Positions 1 to 8,856 of a stretch of 35,955 nucleotides of DNA are shown one piece after another. Source of the stretch: a virus; IMG/VR virus record IMGVR_UViG_3300006917_000075, positions 1-35,955 of that record. One strand, 5' to 3'. Both the position numbers and the translations under genes were made by a program. Position 1 is the first letter of the stretch, and each line of letters begins with the position of its first letter. The notes below the pieces were generated by a model. The model was not told the origin of the DNA, made no database searches, and was given only the letters and a program-made list of their open reading frames with translations.

Positions 1-462
1 ATGACTATGAGCGTTGCTGATCTCCGTGAGGCTGTAACACAGCTTCGCACAAACAAGGCTGTGCCACGTATCAATGACTTGTACGCTGCATACCTCCACC
101 CACGTCAGGCAGCTGACCTCCGTGCTGAATCAGGCACAGGCGGCTTCCAGGCACTCACCCAGTACGTAGACCGCACACCATTCGTGGCTGGCGCAGTCGG
201 CGTAATCGAAGGTGCATTCGTAGTTGAGACACCTCGTGTGCCTTACGCTGCGAACTCAGGATCAGTTAACGTCTACAAGGCAGTTATCGCTGGTCGTGAA
301 GCACTCGCTGAAGCACAGGGTCAGGACATCTCTACCGTTATCGGACCAGAGATCGACGCGCTCCGTCGTTTCCGTACCATCGGTTGGTACTATATGGGTG
401 GCTTTGCACGCCTCCGTGAAGCAGCACTGTATCGTATCGAAACAGCAGCTTCAATCAACTAA
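1..462 (+). CDS. Major capsid protein, N4-gp56 family, C-terminal part (5' end outside window)
   Basis: This is the C-terminal ~153 residues of the main shell protein of the phage head. The start VADLREAVTQLRTNKA and the passage YLHPRQAADLRAE match the late part of N4-gp56-type capsid proteins, where the family reads roughly V.DLR.AV..LR.N followed by a HP.Q..DL segment. The end, from GWYYMGGFARLREAALYRIETA, is the typical C-terminus (GWK..GGF..L...A..RIE). Full-length members are about 300-400 residues, so the ATG at position 1 is not a real start; the N-terminal half lies before the window. A hairpin follows at 476-493. The family assignment is from remembered motif pattern, not a search. 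Confidence 0.83.
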   Translation: MTMSVADLREAVTQLRTNKAVPRINDLYAAYLHPRQAADLRAESGTGGFQALTQYVDRTPFVAGAVGVIEGAFVVETPRVPYAANSGSVNVYKAVIAGREALAEAQGQDISTVIGPEIDALRRFRTIGWYYMGGFARLREAALYRIETAASIN

Positions 463-475
463 GTGCAACGGTGGG

Positions 476-493
476 GGGCAGGGAAACCTGCCC
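476..493 (+). terminator. Hairpin with GAAA tetraloop just after the capsid gene
   Basis: A perfect 7-bp stem (GGGCAGG / CCTGCCC) closes a GAAA tetraloop 14 bases after the capsid stop codon. No run of T follows (TTCATCACTT), so it is probably a partial terminator or an mRNA-stabilising 3' hairpin that keeps capsid expression high relative to downstream genes. That role is inference. Confidence 0.5.
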
Positions 494-517
494 TTCATCA
501 CTTAAGAAGGGAAGACA

Positions 518-844
518 ATGGCATATACCTTGGTAACTCCTTGGGAGAACGAGACTTGGTGCGACAGCACATACTTCAATATGTATGCACGCTTAGCAGC
601 GCGACCACTTGCTGGTGGGTCTTATACCGGTAGCACTCCATCATTCCTTACAGATGTCCCACGTGGGGTGACTCTAATGGTTACTGGTACAACAGTGACT
701 GCTAATAGAACTCCATACCAGGATGATCTAGCAAATGCTGATTACTACTTCCTCGGTGGTCACGCTTACACAGTGACAGACGAACAGGCTGCAGTGCTTA
801 CTGCAGCTGGATACGGTGAATACTTAACACCAGTAGTGGAGTAG
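518..844 (+). CDS. Hypothetical protein downstream of capsid
   Basis: A 108-residue protein with no motif I recognise. It is rich in Thr, Tyr and Gly, has a single Cys, no membrane segment, and ends in an alternating pattern (YTVTDEQAAVLTAAGYGEYL) that suggests a small beta-rich domain with a short terminal helix. A good ribosome site (AAGAAGGGAAG) precedes the ATG at 518. Its place directly after the major capsid gene and before a run of tiny genes suggests a head-decoration or head-completion role, but nothing in the sequence proves this. Confidence 0.75.
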   Translation: MAYTLVTPWENETWCDSTYFNMYARLAARPLAGGSYTGSTPSFLTDVPRGVTLMVTGTTVTANRTPYQDDLANADYYFLGGHAYTVTDEQAAVLTAAGYGEYLTPVVE

Positions 845-846
845 AT

Positions 847-1116
847 ATGGCTAAGCATTGGGAAGTACATCCAGTAGAGGTAGAAGATTGCTTCGGCTGT
901 AAGGTAATCGGATTACAGATGAGCACAGGTGTTGCAAGCAGTCGTGGTATACCCACTGCTAAGCAGCACGACAAAGAGTTGGGTGCGTACTATGACGCAG
1001 TTCGACAAGGCATTGAGCCACGCTCAACCAGACAGCCTGATATTGATGCAGCAGTACGCATCAGTAACGAAGCAGGCAAAGCCTTTGATGGTACGAATTT
1101 AACACTAAAAAACTAA
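847..1116 (+). CDS. Conserved phage protein with CFGCK motif
   Basis: An 89-residue soluble protein. A CFGCK pair lies at residues 15-19, followed by a helix-forming region with KQHDKELGAYYDAVRQGIEP. This pattern (CF.CK, then K..DKEL.AY...R.QG..P) recurs, as I remember it, in small proteins of actinobacteriophage structural regions; their function is unknown to me. Only two cysteines are present, so a full zinc site would need a partner or a dimer. It starts 2 bases after the previous stop codon, so it is probably translated together with that gene. Confidence 0.75.
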   Translation: MAKHWEVHPVEVEDCFGCKVIGLQMSTGVASSRGIPTAKQHDKELGAYYDAVRQGIEPRSTRQPDIDAAVRISNEAGKAFDGTNLTLKN

Positions 1117-1125
1117 GGAGTAAAA

Positions 1126-1263
1126 ATGGCAGACAAAAAGGTAGTTATTGTCAAGAACGTTGAAGAGGTAGAACACTACCCATCAGCAGACAAGCAGTAC
1201 GAGAACAACCGTAAGTATATGACATACGAGTCAATCTCTACAGGTGTCGGAGGTAAGAAGTAA
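1126..1263 (+). CDS. Small hypothetical protein (45 aa)
   Basis: A 45-residue ORF with an ideal ribosome site (AAGGAG, 5 bases before the ATG). It starts MADKKVVIVKNVEEVEHYP and ends in GVGGKK. It is hydrophilic, with charged ends and a Tyr-rich middle. Its stop codon overlaps the next start (TAATG), showing translational coupling in the run of tiny genes after the capsid. No family recognised. Confidence 0.7.
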   Translation: MADKKVVIVKNVEEVEHYPSADKQYENNRKYMTYESISTGVGGKK

Positions 1264-1400
1264 TGTCAGCTAAGGGTGAAATGTACAAGTCAAAGGCTGC
1301 TAAGAAGAAGCACGAAATGACTGAAGGCAAGAAGGAACGCAAGATGGAATACGGTTCCAAGGCCAAAATGATGCCTAAGAAGATGGGTAAGAAGAAGTAA
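1263..1400 (+). CDS. Very lysine-rich small protein (45 aa)
   Basis: A 45-residue protein in which about 17 residues are lysine and 6 are methionine (for example KSKAAKKKHEM and MMPKKMGKKK). It starts and stops with TAATG overlaps to both neighbours. No aromatic core or membrane segment is visible and it is probably unfolded alone. Such composition suits a nucleic-acid-binding or capsid-packed peptide; this is inference. No family recognised. Confidence 0.65.
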   Translation: MSAKGEMYKSKAAKKKHEMTEGKKERKMEYGSKAKMMPKKMGKKK

Positions 1401-1570
1401 TGGAAAAGAAACCAGCTAAGGTCAAGAAGGTGATGAAGGAATGGAAAGCAGGAACACTCCACTCTGGATCCAAGAAAGGCCCAGTCGTGAAGAACAAGAA
1501 GCAGGCTGTCGCTATTGCACTGAGCGAAGCTGGTATGGCGAAGAAGAAGCCAGCAAAGAAGAAGAAGTAA
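1400..1570 (+). CDS. DUF6496-like small basic protein (56 aa)
   Basis: A 56-residue basic protein. The central part, VMKEWKAGTLHSGSKKGPVV followed by a KNKKQAVAIALSEAG stretch, matches the short DUF6496 pattern (VM.E...G.L.SG..G..V....QA.AIALSEAG), a family of unknown function common in phages and bacteria. A C-terminal tail KKKPAKKKKK-like run of lysines adds more positive charge. It overlaps the previous gene by one base and is followed directly by the next ATG. A DNA-binding role is plausible from charge only. Confidence 0.72.
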   Translation: MEKKPAKVKKVMKEWKAGTLHSGSKKGPVVKNKKQAVAIALSEAGMAKKKPAKKKK

Positions 1571-1831
1571 ATGGCTAAGGACCCTCGCCTAGAGCGAGCA
1601 GGAGTCGAAGGCTTTAACAAGCCTAAGCGAACACCAAGCCATCCAACAAAGTCACACGTCGTTGTTGCTAAAGAAGGCGACAAGGTAAAGACAATCCGCT
1701 TTGGTCAACAAGGCGTCACTGGCGATAAGAAGCCAACAGCAAGGCAAGCATCATTCAAAGCTCGTCACGCACAGAACATTGCCAAAGGCAAGATGAGTGC
1801 GGCGTACTGGGCAAATAAGGTTAAATGGTAG
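1571..1831 (+). CDS. Conserved small phage protein (KTIRFGQQGV / KGKMSAAYWANKVKW)
   Basis: An 86-residue basic protein starting immediately after the previous stop codon. The central KTIRFGQQGVTG and the C-terminal FKARHAQNIAKGKMSAAYWA with a final NKVKW are hallmarks of a small protein I remember from many marine and freshwater phages, often near head genes; its function is not established as far as I know. The conserved basic helix plus Trp-containing end suggests DNA or capsid contact. Confidence 0.8.
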   Translation: MAKDPRLERAGVEGFNKPKRTPSHPTKSHVVVAKEGDKVKTIRFGQQGVTGDKKPTARQASFKARHAQNIAKGKMSAAYWANKVKW

Positions 1832-1844
1832 AAAGAGGTAAAAG

Positions 1845-2131
1845 GTGCCAACAGGTAATCCAGGGTCAACTCTAGTAGCAGAACTCAATAGGCTCGCTAA
1901 TGGTGGCACCTATCCTCCAATTACAGACTACCTTGATGAAGCAGGCGCAGCCCGTGCTTGGGCTGCTGCTCGTGGAGTAACAACACAACACACAGATACA
2001 GTAGGAGTACTCAATGACATCGCGGGCCTCACGACTCCTGTTTGGCAGCATCTTGACTATAACGGCGTATGTAACTATATCGCTGGTACTACTGGCCTCA
2101 CTGCAAACGCTGCTCTCCAAGGACTCACATC

Positions 2132-2135
<4 letters not shown>
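1845..2135 (+). CDS. Small phage structural-region protein (GTG start)
   Basis: A 96-residue protein beginning with GTG at 1845 after the ribosome site AGAGG. It has two or three degenerate repeats of a LN.LAG.T pattern (ELNRLANGG, VLNDIAGLT, CNYIAGTTGL) with an intervening AARAWAA helix. Similar repeated LN.LAGTTG motifs occur in short phage proteins near virion genes, function unknown. It ends in TTGA, overlapping the start of the next gene by 4 bases. Confidence 0.72.
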
Positions 2136-4219
<2,084 letters not shown>

Positions 4220-4233
<14 letters not shown>

Positions 4234-5116
4234 CGATATCATCAGTGAGATTCGTTCCTCACTAGCAGGCTTTACCCTGCGACAGGATAGAATCACATAT
4301 CTGACCAGTGCAATAAACACAACAGATACCGCTATCCAGATTGGCTCATCAGCCAACCTTGCTAAAGGTATTATCGAAATTGATAACGAACTAATTTGGA
4401 TTGATAACTTTACTCAGTCTAGTAACATTATGAACGCGGCTCCTGGGTTTGGTCGCGGATATCAGGGAACATCAGCTGCGCCTCACGCAGTCAACTCACA
4501 GGTAATTCTTACTCCTACCTTCCCACGTACTAACATCCAGCAGGCAATCAACGACACCATCAACTCTGTCTATCCTAAGCTCTGGGCTGTTTACTCAACT
4601 ACATTTACTTTTAACGCAAGCCAGACAACGTATGCGTTGCCAGATGACGCAGAGAATGTTCTCTATATGTCTTGGCAGACAACAGGTTCTAGCCGTGAAT
4701 GGCTACCAATCAAGCGTTGGCGTCAAGACCTTATGGCTAACGTTGCAACATTTAACACACAGAAGACCATTAACATCTACGAGAACATCCAGCCTGGTAG
4801 AACAGTTCAGGTCTGGTATATGGCCAAGCCACAGACAATGACTAGCGGTACTGATGAGTTCAGCTCAGTTACTGGTCTGCCAGAGTCTTGCCGAGATGTA
4901 ATCGTATATGGCGCAGCCTATCGTCTGCTCTCATTCATTGACCCAGGTCGTATCAACCTTACATCTGCAGAAGCAGATCTTGCAGATAGCAAGGTACCAG
5001 GAGCTGCAGGCGGTAACGCTTCTCGTTACATCTACGCACTGTACAACCAGCGGCTACAAGATGAGTCACTCAAACTTTCAGACCTATTCCCAATACGTCT
5101 CCACTACACCAAGTAA
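4220..5116 (+). CDS. Head-to-tail adaptor/connector-like virion protein
   Basis: A 298-residue protein. The N-terminal ~90 residues are beta-rich with IIEIDNELIWIDNFT and a GFGRGYQGTSAAPH loop, a pattern seen in phage proteins that carry an (E)xIxxE.(I/V) beta module. The rest (PRTNIQQAINDTINSVYPKL; VYGAAYRLLSFIDPGR; LYNQRLQDESLKL) is helical and resembles adaptor proteins placed between portal and tail of short-tailed phages. The GFGRGYQGT loop is echoed in the next gene's DYDTINEEIVWVTN region. Role is inferred from position and fold pattern. Confidence 0.6.
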
Positions 5117-5125
5117 GGCAGGATA

Positions 5126-5938
5126 ATGACACGTAAATATAGTTCAACCTCGGTTGCCACAACGCTATCGGCAGGTGTTAACAGTTCTGCTACAAGCATC
5201 ACAGTAGCATCTGGTACAGGTGCTGCTCTTATGGGTGGCGTAACACTAGGTGCTGGCAACGTAGACTCGTTTGCAGTAGCACTTGATTATGACACCATTA
5301 ACGAAGAAATCGTATGGGTCACCAACATCTCAGGAGATACGCTCACCATTGATCGTGCTGAAGCTGGTACAACAGCAATCGCACATACAGCAGGTGCATC
5401 GGTAAAGCACGTCTTTACTGGAGATGACGCAACATTCTTTACAGCAGGAGTAGCCACAGCAGATGGAGCAATCCAGAAGAGCTTGGTAACTGCTAAGGGC
5501 GATATCATCGCAGCAACTACTGCTTCAACAGTAGACAACCTAGCGGTTGGAACTAACGGTTATGTCCTAACTGCAGACAGCACACAGACAATGGGTATTG
5601 CTTGGGCAGCACCTGCTACACCTACACTCAACCTTACGCTTAACGCGCAGACTGGTACTACATACACTCTAGTATCAACAGACGTTAATAAGTTAGTTAC
5701 CTTGTCTAACGCTAGCGCTATTACGCTGACAGTGCCTAACGGTATCTTTACTACAGGCCAGCAGATTCACTGCCAGCAAATCGGTGCAGGACAGGTAACC
5801 ATTCAGTCGGACGGAACTACAGTCCTTACATCAACAGGCGCTACATCTACTGCGCCTAAGCTACGCGCTCAGTACTCAGCAGCCACAATCGTTTGCACGT
5901 CAAGTAACAATTTCACAGTGATCGGGGACCTATCCTAA
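5126..5938 (+). CDS. Tail fibre/virion protein with two modules
   Basis: A 270-residue Thr/Ala/Ser-rich protein. Residues ~1-110 contain a beta module (TTLSAGVNSSATSITVASGT; NEEIVWVTNISGDTLTIDRA; GTTAIAHTAGASVKHVFTGD) typical of phage fibres. Residues ~110-160 hold the linker KGDIIAATTASTVDNLAVGT, a common fibre phrase. Residues ~165-270 form a beta domain that is clearly repeated in the protein encoded at 6258-6626 (both contain QTGTTYT, NKLVTLSNAS, QIGAGQVT, STGAT, RAQYSA, IGD). Likely part of the host-contact apparatus. Confidence 0.75.
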   Translation: MTRKYSSTSVATTLSAGVNSSATSITVASGTGAALMGGVTLGAGNVDSFAVALDYDTINEEIVWVTNISGDTLTIDRAEAGTTAIAHTAGASVKHVFTGDDATFFTAGVATADGAIQKSLVTAKGDIIAATTASTVDNLAVGTNGYVLTADSTQTMGIAWAAPATPTLNLTLNAQTGTTYTLVSTDVNKLVTLSNASAITLTVPNGIFTTGQQIHCQQIGAGQVTIQSDGTTVLTSTGATSTAPKLRAQYSAATIVCTSSNNFTVIGDLS

Positions 5939-6258
5939 TGGCAACATATAAAGTTTTAGCGCAGTCTGCGCCGAGCGCAACAACTGCAACTACGCTATAT
6001 ACAGCATCAAGCGCAACGATTGTATCTAGCATTAACGTCGCTAATCTTAATAGTGCCGCAGATACCATTAGAATTGCAGTACGCCCTGCGGGAGCATCCC
6101 TTGCTAATCAACATTATGTAGCGTATGGAGTGCAGGTTCCACCAGGAGCATTTCTTACTTTAACTATGGGTATCACTTTGGCTAATACAGATGTTATTAC
6201 TATCTATTCAACTACAGGAACTAGCGCTTTTAGCGCATTCGGAAGCGAAGGTAACTAA
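5938..6258 (+). CDS. Small fibre-associated protein
   Basis: A 106-residue beta-rich protein starting at the ATG that overlaps the previous stop (TAATG). The phrases LYTASSATIVSSINVANLNS, IRIAVRPAGAS, YVAYGVQVPPGAFLTLTMGI and TLANTDVITIYS match a small phage family that I remember as a single beta-sandwich found next to tail fibre genes; the function is unknown. It is bracketed by two genes sharing a fibre module, so it is probably a virion component. Confidence 0.72.
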   Translation: MATYKVLAQSAPSATTATTLYTASSATIVSSINVANLNSAADTIRIAVRPAGASLANQHYVAYGVQVPPGAFLTLTMGITLANTDVITIYSTTGTSAFSAFGSEGN

Positions 6259-6626
6259 TGTCAGTAAGTCTCGTAGGTGGCACAACGAGTGCCTCAGCTC
6301 AATTAAACTTTAACGATCAGACTGGTACAACATATACCTTTGTGCTTGCTGATGCAGACAATAAACTTGTTACTTTATCTAATGCTTCTTCTATTGCAGT
6401 AAGCATCCCAACAAATGCTTCAGTAGCATTCCCAATCGGAACGCAAATTAACCTAATCCAAATCGGAGCAGGACAGGTAACCGTTTCAGCAGCGACACCA
6501 GGAACAACAACTGTTGTCTCAACTGGTGCAACTTCTGCTAGCCCAAAGTGTAGAGCGCAGTACTCTGCTATAACTTTGGTGAAGAAAAATACTGATTCTT
6601 GGTACGCGATTGGGGACATTAGCTAA
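6258..6626 (+). CDS. Stand-alone copy of fibre beta module
   Basis: A 122-residue protein that consists almost entirely of the module found at residues ~165-270 of the protein at 5126-5938. Shared landmarks in the same order are DQTGTTYTF, KLVTLSNASS, QIGAGQVTVS, STGATSASPK, RAQYSA and a final IGDIS. The start codon overlaps the previous stop. The stand-alone domain may be a trimeric fibre cap or a duplicate acquired for receptor diversification; that is inference. Confidence 0.75.
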   Translation: MSVSLVGGTTSASAQLNFNDQTGTTYTFVLADADNKLVTLSNASSIAVSIPTNASVAFPIGTQINLIQIGAGQVTVSAATPGTTTVVSTGATSASPKCRAQYSAITLVKKNTDSWYAIGDIS

Positions 6627-8233
6627 TGCCTATTCTTGGAATTTTTGCTTCACAAAACTATACTCGTGGTTTAGTTGTTGACTACCTTGTAGTTGCAGGT
6701 GGTGGTGGAGGCGGTGCATATACTGGCGCTGGTGGCGGTGGAGCGGGTGGACTTCGCTCAACAGTTACCGCAACCGGTGGCGGTGGTTCTCTAGAAACGG
6801 CATTAACTCTTTCTCGTAACAGCAGCTATACTGTAGTGGTAGGTGCTGGCGGTGTTGGTGAAATTGGAATAAACTATCCAACCAACGGCTCTGATTCTAC
6901 ATTTTCAACTATTACATCTACTGGTGGCGGTCGTGGTAGTGGTTACATTCAATCCATTACATTCTTTCCTGCTGGTTCTGGCGGCTCCGGCGGTGGTGGT
7001 TCGTATATAACTCAAACTGCTGGTGGATCTGGAACTTCTGGGCAAGGTTATGCAGGCGGTTCTGGTGCACAAGATGGAAGCGGTGACGCTGGCGGTGCTG
7101 GCGGTGGTGCAGGCGCTGTAGGCGGTAATGGTGGCACAAACGGTGGCGTCGGTGGTGTTGGTGTTCAAATTACTGCACTTGCTACACCTACAAGTACTGG
7201 TGCTAACAGCGGTTATTACGCTGGCTGCGGTGGTGGTGGTAAGTATTCTAACAACTCAGGCGGAGCAGGTGGTTCTGGCGGTGGCGGAGCAGGATCAAGA
7301 GAAGGTTCTGCTGGTACATCAGGTACTGCTAACACAGGCGGTGGCGGCGGGGGTTCAGGGCAAACTGGAATTCCTGCAACTTTTGCAGGTGGAGCTGGTG
7401 GCTCTGGAATTGTAATTGCTCGTTACTCAGGTGCTCAACAAGCAACTGGTGGAACTGTAGTAACAACTGGTGGATATACATATCATACATTTACATCATC
7501 AGGATCTCTTTATAGTGGAACAGTTGCTGCAGCTAAAGCAACTGGTGGAACTATTACCACTGATGGTACTTATTGGTATCACACATTCTTTGCATCAGGA
7601 ACATTTACTCCAAGTCAATCACTTACTTGTCAGTCTTTGGTTATTGGACCTGGTGGTGCAGGCGGTGGAAACGGTCGTGGTGGCGGAGCAGGTGGAGAAC
7701 TATTCTACACAACTGGTCAATCAATGTCTGCGTCTGCATATACAGTCACGGTTGGTGCAGGTGCTGCTTGGTCATCAAACGGTGGTCGTAATGGAACTTC
7801 TTCCGTTCTAAGCGGTTCTGGTATAACAACTGTTACAGCAACTGCTGGTCAAGATGCAAATGACCCTGGTGGCGGTACTGGAAGAAACGGCGGAGCAAGC
7901 GGCGGAAGCTATGCTGACCCTCTTGGTACTAATGGTAACAATGGTAATTCAACTTATTCTTCTTGGAGTTCTGTAACTGGAACAGGTCAAAATGTTTCAG
8001 GTACCTATTATTATGTAGGCGGCGGTGGTGGTGGTTCAAACGTCACAACCTCAGTTGCAACTGGTGGATATGGTGGCGGTGGCTCTGGCGGAAACAACCC
8101 AGCAGGAACTCGTACGAAAGCAACACCAGGAACTGCTAACACAGGCGGTGGCGGTGGTGGTATGGGTAACGGCGAGCAGGGAACCAATACAAACGGTGGT
8201 TCTGGTATTGTTATCATTCGATATGCTGTCTAA
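6626..8233 (+). CDS. Glycine-rich tail/adhesin protein with two Gly-rich domains
   Basis: A 535-residue protein with about one third glycine. Two copies of the same domain are visible. The first begins YLVVAGGGGGG (residue ~20) and ends SGIVIARYSG (~265); the second begins CQSLVIGPGGAGGG (~335) and ends SGIVIIRYAV (535). Between them is a doubled linker with GG.I.T.G.Y.YHTF..SG. This matches glycine-rich receptor-binding tips of phage fibres, where polyglycine-II-type helices carry the host-specific loops. The start overlaps the previous gene by one base. Internal duplication suggests recent domain copying. Confidence 0.82.
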   Translation: MPILGIFASQNYTRGLVVDYLVVAGGGGGGAYTGAGGGGAGGLRSTVTATGGGGSLETALTLSRNSSYTVVVGAGGVGEIGINYPTNGSDSTFSTITSTGGGRGSGYIQSITFFPAGSGGSGGGGSYITQTAGGSGTSGQGYAGGSGAQDGSGDAGGAGGGAGAVGGNGGTNGGVGGVGVQITALATPTSTGANSGYYAGCGGGGKYSNNSGGAGGSGGGGAGSREGSAGTSGTANTGGGGGGSGQTGIPATFAGGAGGSGIVIARYSGAQQATGGTVVTTGGYTYHTFTSSGSLYSGTVAAAKATGGTITTDGTYWYHTFFASGTFTPSQSLTCQSLVIGPGGAGGGNGRGGGAGGELFYTTGQSMSASAYTVTVGAGAAWSSNGGRNGTSSVLSGSGITTVTATAGQDANDPGGGTGRNGGASGGSYADPLGTNGNNGNSTYSSWSSVTGTGQNVSGTYYYVGGGGGGSNVTTSVATGGYGGGGSGGNNPAGTRTKATPGTANTGGGGGGMGNGEQGTNTNGGSGIVIIRYAV

Positions 8234-8246
8234 CAAAGGATATTAA

Positions 8247-8450
8247 ATGACTAAAAATAATGTCACACCTATTAAAGAAACCAAGCCTACTCAGTGCTTT
8301 AGTTTTGAAGTAACAATGCTGGTTCATATTATTGCAGATGATGCAAAAACAGCCAAAGATCAGCTTGATGAAAAAGGTGGAATTGTCACTAAGCGTGACG
8401 TGAAACTACTTAACACAGCAACGCTTTATGGAGAAGAGAAGGAAAAGTAA
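8247..8450 (+). CDS. Hypothetical protein (67 aa)
   Basis: A 67-residue soluble protein with ribosome site AAAGGA before the ATG at 8247. The middle (FSFEVTMLVHIIADDAKTAKDQLDEKGG) reads as a beta-strand then an amphipathic helix; the end is charged (EEKEK). No family recognised. It lies between the glycine-rich adhesin and the next fibre-related gene, overlapping the latter by one base. Confidence 0.65.
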   Translation: MTKNNVTPIKETKPTQCFSFEVTMLVHIIADDAKTAKDQLDEKGGIVTKRDVKLLNTATLYGEEKEK

Positions 8451-8788
8451 TGGCTCACTACGCAAAAGTAGAAAATGGTATTGTTACACAGGTAATTGTG
8501 GCAGACGGACCAGACTGGTGCGAACAAAACTTAGGTGGAGAATGGGTACAAACCTCATACAATACTTATGGTGGAGTTCACTCAGGCGGTAAACTTCCTA
8601 TTCACAAGAACTACGCAGGAATTGGATACACATTTGATGGTGTTGGCTTTGCCGCACCTCAACCATATCTATCTTGGACTTTTAATAAAGATACATACCT
8701 TTGGGAGCCTCCAACACCTATGCCTACAGATGACAAACGTTACGCTTGGGATGAACCAACAACCTCTTGGGTTGAAGTAACACTTTAG
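8450..8788 (+). CDS. Conserved phage protein with fibre-tip-like tryptophan pattern
   Basis: A 112-residue protein: HYAKVENGIVTQVIVADGPD at the start, QTSYNTYGGVHSGG and KNYAGIGYTFDGVGF in the middle, and SWTFNKDTYLWEPPTPMPTD ... YAWDE at the end. This is a phage family I recognise by pattern (NG.V..VIVA; KNYAGIGY.YD; W.......W..P...P.D...Y.WDE), common downstream of tail fibre genes; its biochemical role is not known to me. A terminator follows at 8803, so it closes this transcription segment. Confidence 0.8.
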   Translation: MAHYAKVENGIVTQVIVADGPDWCEQNLGGEWVQTSYNTYGGVHSGGKLPIHKNYAGIGYTFDGVGFAAPQPYLSWTFNKDTYLWEPPTPMPTDDKRYAWDEPTTSWVEVTL

Positions 8789-8802
8789 TATCTAGTAATA
8801 CC

Positions 8803-8827
8803 GCACCGCCAACAGGCGGTGCTTTGT
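8803..8827 (+). terminator. Intrinsic terminator after the fibre genes
   Basis: A perfect 8-bp GC-rich stem (GCACCGCC / GGCGGTGC) closes a 4-base loop (AACA), followed by TTTGT. It lies 15 bases after the stop codon at 8788 and before the ribosome site of the 8857 gene. The T-tract is short, so it may be only partly efficient. Confidence 0.72.
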
Positions 8828-8856
8828 CGTACCATAAAACAATTTAAGGAGTAGCA

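Noticed and set aside
1238-1683. Two antisense ORFs with hydrophobic phenylalanine-rich stretches that look like membrane proteins
   Set aside because: Lysine codons AAG/AAA on the plus strand read as Leu/Phe on the minus strand. The plus-strand genes have ribosome sites and TAATG coupling, so these are shadows.
6905-8236. ORFs on both strands in the glycine-rich gene (6905-7168, 7128-7415, 7470-7811, 8011-8217)
   Set aside because: Low-complexity GGT/GGC runs keep other frames open. The +2 frame of the adhesin is complete and coherent.
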